From Cyanidium caldarium (Eukaryota; Rhodophyta; Bangiophyceae; Cyanidiales; Cyanidiaceae), in contig JANCYW010000013.1 of the NCBI GenBank assembly GCA_026184775.1, positions 231,001 through 295,000 of the forward strand: 64,000 nucleotides of DNA. The letters run 5' to 3'. Made by a program: the position numbers and the translations under genes. Position 1 is the stretch's first letter. Each line of letters starts with the position of its first letter. Below are positions 17,952-27,200 of the stretch, piece after piece. The notes under the pieces were generated by a model. The model had not been told where the DNA came from. It worked only from the letters and a program-made list of their open reading frames with translations, and ran no database searches.

Positions 17952-20900
17952 TTATAACAAGTGATGGTCCTGCATGAGTTGGGCGTCCTCGTCCGAGTCG
18001 GTGCCCGAGGAAGTGCCCTCCGAGGCGCGACCACCACCACCACCACCACCACCACCACGACGCGATGCGCGCAGTCGGGCACTCCATCGCGCCGATGTGG
18101 GCTGGATGCCGGTCGGTCCCGACACCGCTCGCTCGACGGGCAGGTCAGCGTCGACGGGAGCCACGGTATCGGGCACCGGCGGTGCTGGCTGCGTACCTCC
18201 CACACCGTCCGGGGTGACACCAGGTGCTGGCGCCGTTGTAGTAGATACTTCGGCGGCATGCCCTGCTTCAGCAGGCGCCAAAGGCGGCGGTGGCTGCGGC
18301 GATGGTGATGGCGCGGGCGATGGGATCAACGGAGAGGCGACGGCGCCCTCCTTCCCGCTACCGGCGCGGCGCGCGCCGCCCTCGTAGAACGGATCGTGCA
18401 GGCCGGCGACGCCGCCACCAAACGACGACAGCAAGTCCCGCAGGCGGGCATCACGGGGATCGAACCACAACACCGTGTACTGCCCGGCGCCCGCAGTAGA
18501 CAACTTGCGCATCGACGCGCCGGCGGTCCTCGCCTCCGCCAGCCCATTGTACAGATCGATGGGCGATGGCACCCGGCGCGCGGCACTGCCACCCGCAGCA
18601 GCACCAAAAGCGCTGCTCTCGCGCAGTCGCTGCCAGTCGGAAACATATTCCACACCGCTCTCGGGGCGCTCCATCCACCGATGCGCCTCGTCCGCGCCCG
18701 ATGACAAGCCGCGACCGTGCACCGTCTCCTCGTCGCCCGCCCAGGACGTCTCCGGCAGCCGTACGGAACGATGCGAGCGACCGCGCCCACCGCTGGCCAC
18801 ATCCACTCGGATGAGCGCCGGCGCGGCCACCCGTCGCACCGTCTCGCCGCTGGACGCGTCCACGTTCACCCCCGGGTCGAGCGGGTGCAGGGGCGCGACA
18901 GACGATACCGTCGGCGCCCCGGCGCCCACCCGCGGATGGTGGAAAAAGTAGGGCGTGTCCTCGGTGGTCACCGTCAGCACGCGACAACGCACTGGCGCGT
19001 CCGTGCCGACCGCGTCCGCCTCGTCGGCTTCCGCGCGCAGACATCCACGGCGTTTGCACAGCGGTCGCGAGTGCTGCAGCTGCAGTGCCGCCTCCGCATC
19101 GCCAGTGCGCAACTCCAGCACGCCCTGCAACAGCACCAGCACGCACGGACGCAGCCGTCGGGCGATGCAGGCGGTCGCCGACGTGCCCACCAGAATCGGC
19201 GGGCGCAGCCGCGGCACCGCCCACACCACCAACACCGCCGTGCGCAGCGAGAACAGCATGGCGTCGCGGCGCTGTTCGTACTCCAGCGCTTCAGGCGAGA
19301 AGAGGATATCCGGCGCCACCAGACTGGGGTACGTGCGGTACATCCCGAAGGTCTTCTCGCGCTCACGAAGACGGGCATACCCGGCGCCGTCGGCGGCGGC
19401 GGCGGCGGCCATTTCGTTAGGCAGTACCGCCGCCGGCGCTGGCGGCACCGGAGCGCCCTCCGCGACGGTCGAGTCCGCTTGAACGCCCGGCAAATTGGGG
19501 CCCGCCTCTTCGACAGCAGCGGCGGCACTGCTCTCCCGATCGGTACCGCCGCTGCTGCTCTCCGCACCGCGCTCTCCATCCAATGCCTGTCCCGGGACGG
19601 TGCGCTGCATGAGCGTCTCGGTGAGGTACTCGTCGACGCTGGGCACCAGGTTGCGAACACACTCGGTGGCTGCGATGTAGGTGGCACGTCGGCGCCAGGC
19701 GTCATCGCCGCTCATGAGCGTGCGGTAGGCGGTGGCGGGCACGAAAAACACGTGCGCCAGTTGCGACACCACCACCAGCTCCAGCGGCGAGTTTTGCTTG
19801 AACAGCGCACCGCACAAGCCGTACGTGCTGCCCTGCACCGAATTCCACAGCGTGCGCACCGAGTTGCCGGCTGCGGCCCCGTCGATATCGTCCGCCGGCT
19901 CCGCCGGGCGCACATCGTCCGCAGTGCGCCCAGGCGTTGCGGCGGCGGTGCGGCCGCCGGGGCGCTGCGCCTCCAGATCGCTGGAGGCGCCGCTGTCGGA
20001 CGTCTCCGACTCGTAGCCGGTGCGGCTGCGTTCCGTCGGCCGCCCGGCGTGCCACTCCAGCGCTTCGTCCTCGTCGTCCTCGTCGGCGTCGCCATCGGCA
20101 GATGCGAACACGTTGGCCACAAACGAGCGCATGCGCGCCAGCGCCGCGCGGCGTTGGGCGCGCTCCGGCAAGCCACCCTCCGCAGCGGTTTTGGAGGGGT
20201 GGGCGCTCGCTCGAACCGTTCGCCTAGAGGAAGCCGTGGCAGCGGTGCGTTGCATGGATGCGCTCGCAGATGTGGCGCCACCACCCGAAGACAACAGCGA
20301 CAGGCCCGGTGCAGTGTCGTCGGCACTCAGCAACTCCGCTATCATGGTCGACTGGCGTTTCTGCCGCTCCATGGCCGTATGCCGAGCGGTCTTGGACAGG
20401 TCCCTGCGGGTACGCCTTCGCTCAGCCCGTCCCACCGCCGCCGCCGCCTCCGCCGCCTCCGCAGTTGTCGGGTGGCGTTCTCGCACCCTCGCGTCGTACT
20501 GCATCCCATCCCGCCCGGCATCGACCACGATCTGCTGCAGTTCCACGCGCGGCACTCGCGCCTCGATCACCCCGCGCACCACGAAAAACACGCCCTCGGT
20601 GGGCAAGCCACGCTGCTGCGCCGTCTCGCCGAACATGAATGCGCGCGTGCTGCCCACGGCGCGCACGCTCGACAGAAACTGTTCGGCCAGCGCGTTCACC
20701 AGCTGCTCATCGGTCACCTCGCTCAGCAGCCAGCCGCGTATGGCCGAGCGCAGGCTGTCGGAGAAGGACGGCAGCGGGAAGCGCAGGCGAGCGCCCTGCA
20801 ACGCCTCGCGGCGCATCTCCACCTGATCCAGCAGCGCGCGGTGTTCCGGTTGCGTCAGCGCGCCGCCGCCGTACATGTCCTCCAGGATGCGAATCTGGCG

Positions 20901-23822
20901 ACTGAGCAGCACCGACGCCGCGTGCAGCGAGTCGCTGGCGCGCACTGTCTCCGGCGACAGCACCCGCGACGAGTGCAGATACGTCTCACAGCGGGCCACC
21001 TCGGCTTCCAACTCCACGTTCACCTGCATGTCGGCCACCAGCGCCAGCGAGGTGTTCGAGTCCAGCTGCGATTTCTTGTCGGCGTGCGCCTCGGCCGCCG
21101 ACGGCGCACGGGTCGAGTCGGTGCTGCCGCGTTGCAGCTCGTCGGCCGCCGCCAGGTCGTTGTGTTCCTTGCGGCTGCTGAGCGCGTGCAACAGCGCCAC
21201 CGTCAGTCCGGACACGACATCGTAGCCGACGTACAGCCGCCGGTAGATGATGTACCGCGCCAACCGCTGCAACAGCCGGAAGCGGCCCAACAGGCTCACC
21301 AGCCACTGTTCGAAGCGCGTCAGGCCCCAGCCGCTGTCCTGACAGTACAGAAACAGCTGGATGGGGTTCAGGTTGCCGTCCACGTTCACTTCGTCGATCG
21401 ACCGGTCCACCGCACCACTCAGCAGACGGTAGGGCGAGTTGGCGATCGAGCCGACGAGGAACTGTTTCTGGACCGATGACTGGATGGCCAGGAGCGCGCG
21501 GCGGCGCGATTCGTTCAGCTGGCGCACGAAGATGGTGGCTGCGCGGGCGGTGCGCCGGTGCTGTCGTCGTCGTTCGCGTATGCTGCCGCGCCCGAACGGC
21601 AGTTCCAGGGAGGCGGCCGCGTAGCGGAACAGGCCGGCGCGCTTGGAACGGGCGGCGTCGGCGCGAGCGCGCTGCATGCGCGAATGCAGGCGCTGCATCT
21701 CTTTGGAGTGGCGCTCTTGCAGCGGGTGCGGCGCGGCCTGGTGGACGTCCTTGGAGGGGCGGCTGATGGCAAGCGATACACGCGGCGCCTGAAGGTACAG
21801 CTGCCGCTCCGAGGCGGAACGGTGCAGGCCGTGGTCGGAGGTCGGCGGCGGCGGCGGTCGCTGATAATCCAGCGAGCGGCGCATCGACGGCGGCGGGCCG
21901 CCCGGAGTTGCACCCGCGGTCGGCGGCGGTCGCCAGTAATCCAACGAACCGCGCATCGACGGTGGCGGGCCATTCGGAACCGCATTCGATGACGCCGTCG
22001 GCGGCGGCCGCCACGATTCGGCCGAGGAACGCGCATCGGCGCCGAGAGCCTCCAGCGATCGCCGCGACTCGCCCACCGACATCGACAAGGAGGAGGACGC
22101 GGCCGGTGTCGCCAGCGCCTTGTCACCGTACCCCTGCCACGGTATCTCGTCGCCACGGCTACGCTGCTCCTGCGCCCGCAACGTGCGCTGCACCATCGTG
22201 CGCACCTGGTTCACGTTCAGTAGCAGCTTGCGAAACTCGCTCGGCAACACCGCCACCTCAGCCACAAACATCCAGTCGGCGTACGAGAAGCGGCTGTTCT
22301 CGCGCATATCCATCAGAATGTCCAACGTCTTGGAGCGTAACCGCCGCACTTGCGACCGGAACATGCGCACCTGCGCTGCCGAAGAATCCAACAGGCCAAG
22401 CCATCGCGCAAACGCCTTGATGGTCGGCCCCTGAAACAGCAACGTCAACAGCACGATGGTGGACGTCCACAGCTGCACCCGCGCGTTCACGTACGTACCG
22501 CCCTGGATGTCCGGCTCGTGAAACACAATCTGCGCCGCGATAAGCGACACAGCGCCGCGAATGCCCACATGCACGATCAGCAACGCCTCGCGCCACGACA
22601 GACCGTAGCGGCTGGAGCGCAGGATCGGATACAGCACCACCACCGCCGCCAGCCGACTCAGGTACAGGATCGGGTACAACGCCACTCCGTACCCGATGGT
22701 CCGGCCGCCGATATCATGTTCGCCCCAGAACACGATCAAGTTCACCACCGCCACGAAACCGGCGTACACGAACGCGATGGCGTTCACGATGAGCGACACC
22801 ACCTGCCAGAACGACTCGAGCGACTCTTGCAGTTCCGGGGTGACCGCCGTGAAGCGGTCGGCGCGAAACACCAGCCCCAACGTGGCCACCGCCACGATGC
22901 CGCTGACGCCCGCCGGCCCCTGTGCCACATAAAACACCAGGTACGCGGCGATGAAGATGGCGCCGATCTCGATGGCGGCGTCTTTCCACACGCGCCGCAA
23001 AAAGAAGAGCACCGGCAGAGCAAAGGCGATGCCCAGCGCCAGACCGCCGCCCGCCAGCTTGGCCAACTGCACGAATATCTCGCCGATGGAGTTGCTGCCG
23101 CCGGGCAACAGCCGGTTCAGAAAGAGCAGAAAGAGCGTGAAGCCGGAGCCGTCGTTGAACAGCGACTCGCCCTCGATCATCACCTTGAGTGGGTTGCGAA
23201 CGCCGGAGCCAGACAGCGCCATGATCACCGCGAGCACGTCGGTGGGCGAGATGAGCGCGCCGAACATCCACCCGGCGTTGAACGACCACGGGCTGTCGGT
23301 GAAAACATAGGTGGTGAAGGTGGCCAACAGCGCCGCGTCGATAATCACCAGCAACATGCTCAGCGCAAACACCTGCGGGAAGAGGTGGCTGACGGTCCAC
23401 CAGTCGATGGACAGCGCCGCCTCCACGATGAGCGGCGGCAACAGCGCGTAAAAGAGGATCTCCGGGCTGCTGACATCGACCCAGTATCGCAGCGACGCCG
23501 ACAGTTGCGCCAAATTCAAATAACAACCGGCCACGCCCAGCACGCCCCCTATCACCACCAGCGCAAAGGTGTACGGCAGCGGAATGCGGTACCGCTCGAA
23601 CAGATGCCGCGCCAAGTACGCTACCAACACCGACAGTAGCGGGAACAGCAAGATCATGTACGACGACGGCGTCCAGGAAGTGAAACCGTGACATACAGAG
23701 AATATCTTCCGGCCCACCGGGTCCGGTGTCGGCGTCACCGCCGCGTGCAACCCCGAGCCGGCCGCGCCCACCCATTCGGTGAGGCTGAGCGGCAGGCTGC
23801 TGAGGCCGCCCGACAGTGCCAT
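17952..23822 (-). CDS. SOS1-like Na+/H+ exchanger with split cyclic-nucleotide-binding-like domain, copy 1
   Basis: A 1956-residue protein; plant SOS1 is about 1150. Residues ~50-480 form a monovalent cation/proton exchanger with about 12 membrane segments. ALISPTDVLAV near 190 and EGESLFNDGSG near 212-222 hold the acidic residues expected for ion exchange. After long basic and low-complexity linkers, TEGVFFVVRGVIEAR near 1090 resembles the start of a cyclic-nucleotide-binding fold, and GALFKQNSPLELVVVSQLA near 1345 its later strands; about 240 low-complexity residues separate them. The C-terminus is disordered and ends with a poly-Gly run. The first ATG is at 23822. It likely exports Na+ at the plasma membrane. 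A tandem paralogue lies upstream. Confidence 0.82.
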   Translation of the reverse strand: MALSGGLSSLPLSLTEWVGAAGSGLHAAVTPTPDPVGRKIFSVCHGFTSWTPSSYMILLFPLLSVLVAYLARHLFERYRIPLPYTFALVVIGGVLGVAGCYLNLAQLSASLRYWVDVSSPEILFYALLPPLIVEAALSIDWWTVSHLFPQVFALSMLLVIIDAALLATFTTYVFTDSPWSFNAGWMFGALISPTDVLAVIMALSGSGVRNPLKVMIEGESLFNDGSGFTLFLLFLNRLLPGGSNSIGEIFVQLAKLAGGGLALGIAFALPVLFFLRRVWKDAAIEIGAIFIAAYLVFYVAQGPAGVSGIVAVATLGLVFRADRFTAVTPELQESLESFWQVVSLIVNAIAFVYAGFVAVVNLIVFWGEHDIGGRTIGYGVALYPILYLSRLAAVVVLYPILRSSRYGLSWREALLIVHVGIRGAVSLIAAQIVFHEPDIQGGTYVNARVQLWTSTIVLLTLLFQGPTIKAFARWLGLLDSSAAQVRMFRSQVRRLRSKTLDILMDMRENSRFSYADWMFVAEVAVLPSEFRKLLLNVNQVRTMVQRTLRAQEQRSRGDEIPWQGYGDKALATPAASSSLSMSVGESRRSLEALGADARSSAESWRPPPTASSNAVPNGPPPSMRGSLDYWRPPPTAGATPGGPPPSMRRSLDYQRPPPPPTSDHGLHRSASERQLYLQAPRVSLAISRPSKDVHQAAPHPLQERHSKEMQRLHSRMQRARADAARSKRAGLFRYAAASLELPFGRGSIRERRRQHRRTARAATIFVRQLNESRRRALLAIQSSVQKQFLVGSIANSPYRLLSGAVDRSIDEVNVDGNLNPIQLFLYCQDSGWGLTRFEQWLVSLLGRFRLLQRLARYIIYRRLYVGYDVVSGLTVALLHALSSRKEHNDLAAADELQRGSTDSTRAPSAAEAHADKKSQLDSNTSLALVADMQVNVELEAEVARCETYLHSSRVLSPETVRASDSLHAASVLLSRQIRILEDMYGGGALTQPEHRALLDQVEMRREALQGARLRFPLPSFSDSLRSAIRGWLLSEVTDEQLVNALAEQFLSSVRAVGSTRAFMFGETAQQRGLPTEGVFFVVRGVIEARVPRVELQQIVVDAGRDGMQYDARVRERHPTTAEAAEAAAAVGRAERRRTRRDLSKTARHTAMERQKRQSTMIAELLSADDTAPGLSLLSSGGGATSASASMQRTAATASSRRTVRASAHPSKTAAEGGLPERAQRRAALARMRSFVANVFASADGDADEDDEDEALEWHAGRPTERSRTGYESETSDSGASSDLEAQRPGGRTAAATPGRTADDVRPAEPADDIDGAAAGNSVRTLWNSVQGSTYGLCGALFKQNSPLELVVVSQLAHVFFVPATAYRTLMSGDDAWRRRATYIAATECVRNLVPSVDEYLTETLMQRTVPGQALDGERGAESSSGGTDRESSAAAAVEEAGPNLPGVQADSTVAEGAPVPPAPAAVLPNEMAAAAAADGAGYARLREREKTFGMYRTYPSLVAPDILFSPEALEYEQRRDAMLFSLRTAVLVVWAVPRLRPPILVGTSATACIARRLRPCVLVLLQGVLELRTGDAEAALQLQHSRPLCKRRGCLRAEADEADAVGTDAPVRCRVLTVTTEDTPYFFHHPRVGAGAPTVSSVAPLHPLDPGVNVDASSGETVRRVAAPALIRVDVASGGRGRSHRSVRLPETSWAGDEETVHGRGLSSGADEAHRWMERPESGVEYVSDWQRLRESSAFGAAAGGSAARRVPSPIDLYNGLAEARTAGASMRKLSTAGAGQYTVLWFDPRDARLRDLLSSFGGGVAGLHDPFYEGGARRAGSGKEGAVASPLIPSPAPSPSPQPPPPLAPAEAGHAAEVSTTTAPAPGVTPDGVGGTQPAPPVPDTVAPVDADLPVERAVSGPTGIQPTSARWSARLRASRRGGGGGGGGGRASEGTSSGTDSDEDAQLMQDHHLL
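18028..18058. repeat. ACC microsatellite in exchanger copy 1
   Basis: A run of ACC triplets that encodes a poly-glycine tract on the minus strand near the C-terminus of the exchanger. Confidence 0.8.
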
Positions 23823-24243
23823 GGCGTCCAGGAGCCGACCAAAGGTGAGACAGTTTGTAACAGGCGACGTGGTCAGGCCCTCAATAGCCACCACAATCCG
23901 TCAGGTAATTTCCCTCGGCGATAATCTTCTCCTCCAGCACGCCAACCCTGTTGCAGAGGCGCATGGCCGCAGTGTGCCCACCCCCGGCAGCAGCAGGGGA
24001 GACCGGCGCAGCCCAACGCGCGGGCCGGGCAAGCGAACGCGACGATCGGAACAGCGCGCACACAACAGCGCGCGTTGCGATCGGCGCGCGCGACAGCATG
24101 CGTGTGGGCGTGGGAGTTGGCCGCGATGGAGCGCCTGACAGGATGATGACCGCGCGCAATCTGGCCTAGTGGTAGAGAGGATGAGCAGGGCAGCTGATAT
24201 ATCGCCTGGGAGGGAGCGTGCGCAATATCCTCAACAATACCCT
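23823..24243. other. Intergenic region between the tandem exchangers
   Basis: About 421 bases between the start of copy 1 and the end of copy 2, both on the minus strand. It should contain the copy 1 promoter. A fragment near 24164 (CTGGCCTAGTGGTAGAG) resembles a tRNA A-box but no B-box follows, so no tRNA is called. Confidence 0.4.
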
Positions 24244-27200
24244 TTACAACATGCTCTCTTCGGCCATGAGGTCGGCGTCGCGACGCGTGCGGGCGTCGTC
24301 GGGTTCGTCGAACGAGTCGGTGTCGCTGGCATCGATACTTGCAGTGGCGTCGGGCGGTGGCGACGGCCGCACGCCGACCGATTCGTCCACGACGTGGGGT
24401 TCGTAGAATGAGCGGGAGCGCGATAGGTTGGCGATGGCAGTCGTCGGCGTAGATGGACGCGGCGGCGCGTGCGCCCGGTAGGCTGTGGCGGTGCGCCGGT
24501 CGTAATGGGAGACGGAGCGCGGGATCAAGCGCTGGAAGAGAGGCGGTCGTGCAGGCCAGCGCTGGCGATCCGCGTCCGAGACGGCACCATGTGGGACGGT
24601 CGTCGCTGCGGTCGCTTCCGGTGCGGATTCGGGATGCGATGCCGCGGCCGCCGACTCCTCGCTGGCGGATGGCGGCGGCGGCGGCGGCGGCGGCACGCCC
24701 GATGACCCCGCAGATTCCGACGCCGCCGCATGCCCGCCGCCTTGCCGTGTCGAGCGAGTTGCGGTTTCGCGCGACTCCACCCACACCCACACCACTTCGG
24801 GTCGGCGCACCGCCCGCTGGCCGTTATTCGCTCGCGCCACGGTGCGCACCTCCAGCGACGGGCGGGCGGTTGCCGCACCCGGCCGATCGTGCCGCAGAAT
24901 TGCCGGCGCCGCCACCGATAACACGCACGTCCCGCTAAGCGCATCCATCACAAACCGCGACGGGTCACCTGAATCGTGGTCGTCATACCCGCTGATCGGT
25001 CGGACCGGCATTGTGGCGAGCAGCGTGTGATCCAGCACAAAACGCTGCGCCGCGCCCGGCTCTCGAATGATCAGCAACGACGGCGTGCTGCTCTTCTCCA
25101 TCGCCTCAGCCACACTGGCTGCGGCGCCCGCCGCTTCGGCTGTCTCGTCGCTATCCCCACATCCTCGCGGAGGCGCCCCGTGCATCCGTCCGCGATACAG
25201 CGGCGGCGGCGGGTGCAGCGCCGCTCGATGCACCCGCACCTCCACCGCACCAGACAATAGCACCAGAATGCCGTCGGGCATGGCCAACCACAGCGTCTGT
25301 CCCGATGCCGCCTGCCGGCCCATGGACGTTGCGGAACGCTGCACCGCCGCCAGAATGTCCGCGCCGGTCTGCAGCGCTCGGAGCACCGCATCATCGGGCG
25401 CCTCGCTTCGTTGCCCACCAGGTGATGGTGCGGTGGCGGTGCGCGAACCCGCCGCATAGTCATCGTACATGGAATACGAGTGTTGCCTCGGGGGCAACGT
25501 CCGCGGCGCCGTCGACGGCTCGGGCGGCGGCATCGGCAGGTCTGCGCCCCCTGCCGCCGCACCCACATCGTCGCGCTCCTCTCCCACCTCCATCTGCTGC
25601 TCCCGAAACTCATCCACACCGACAATCAGATTCCGAGCGCACTCGGCCGCGGCGACGCGCGTCACCGCCGTCATCCACGACGGCTCTCGCGTGATCGCCG
25701 CCCGAAACGCATGACACGGCACCAGAAACACGTGCACCACCGGCGACGCTGCCACCACCTCCAATGCCGACGCATGCCCGTACAGCGCCGCCAGCAAACC
25801 ATACACATTGCGGCCGACATCGCCGTTCATCAGCGTGCGTACCACCCGACTCGCCAGGGCGACAGACCCGCGCGATAGACGGCCCGCCTCTAAATCCACC
25901 TCGTTCACCGACAGCGCGCTGGCATCGACCGTCTCTAGCGGTGCCTCCATCGAGTCCTGAAACGCGTCATCGTCGTCATGAAAACCGGTGGAGCAGTCGC
26001 TCGGGGTGCGGGGCCGGCCCAGATGAAACACGTTGGCGACGTAGGCCTGCACGCGACGGAGTTGCAGGCTGGCACGTGTGGGTGTATCCGCGGATGCGGT
26101 CGCGTGCTCGTTGGGGGCGGGGGTTTCGGGCGAGCCGGCTTCCGTTACGACCGCCTCTTGCCGGGAGAGGGCGCGCTGTCGGCTCCGGCTGTCGTCGCTC
26201 AGCAGCCGCGCAATCAACTGAGTTTCCGACGAGTGCTGGGGCGCGCCGCCGCTGGTCGACGCAGTGGCGGCCGGCACCGCCGGCTCTTTGCCCAAAGGCG
26301 ACGGCTCGGCATCACCTATCGCTGCCGCTCGGTCGGGAACGTCTGTACTCGCCGCGGCATTCGCATGCATCGTCTGTGCATCGCTCGCCCCAGACCCGTC
26401 AGCATCTTCCTGCCGACGCCACTGCCGCACTTCCAACACGCCCCACACCACAATCATCACCGACGTCATGGGCGCGTCGTTGCGCTGCAGCACTTGTCCG
26501 GCAAACACCGAGCGCACCCGCCCCAGCTGTCGTATCGCGCGGAACAACGCATCGGCGTCGTGGTGCTCATCGGCATCGATGGAGGCGCCGGCCGCAGCAC
26601 GCGAGTCGCGTTTCGGCGCACCACCACCACCACCTCCCTCCGCGTCAGTATCGCCGTCCGGTGGCGTCGCTGGATGCGGCGCAAACCATCCCTGCACCGA
26701 CTCCCGAACACCGTCCACATCGCTACCGGCCGCCGCATAGTGCAGCGACGCGCGTTGTAGCGCCTCGCGCCGCATATCGATCTGATCGAGCAGGCCGCGC
26801 AACTCCTGTTGCGTCAGACTGCCGGCGGTGTGCAGCGCGGTCAGAGTGCGCTCCTGGCGGCTGAGCAGCACCGCAGCCGCCCGCAACGAGTCGCTGGCGC
26901 GCACCGCCTCAGGGCTGAGCGCCGCCAACGACTGCAAGTACTGCTCGCAGCGCTGCACGTCGCGCTCCAGCTCTTGGCTCACCTCCATGTCGGCCACCAT
27001 GATCATCGACAGCAGGGTGATGCGGGGGGAGTCGACCGTCGGCGGCACTTGCAGCAAGTCGGACACTCGCGCACACTCCTCGCGGCGACTCTGCAGCGCG
27101 TGCAGCAATGCCATCGTCAGGCCGGACACCACCTCGTGACCGATGCGCAATCGGCGGTACAGGATGGCCAACGCGAAGCGATTCAGCCACCGCCACGATC

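Noticed and set aside
18717-21479. A 920-codon open frame on the plus strand, antisense to exchanger copy 1
   Set aside because: It begins and ends inside a conserved exchanger gene, has no recognisable motif, and reads as Arg/His/Gln-rich sequence. Long antisense frames are expected in GC-rich coding DNA with few stops.
22350-23639. A 429-codon plus-strand frame antisense to the exchanger membrane domain
   Set aside because: His/Gln-rich translation is the known mirror of membrane-segment codons on the opposite strand.
24164-24240. Possible tRNA gene from an A-box-like sequence
   Set aside because: No B-box (GTTCGANNC type) or cloverleaf could be found downstream.
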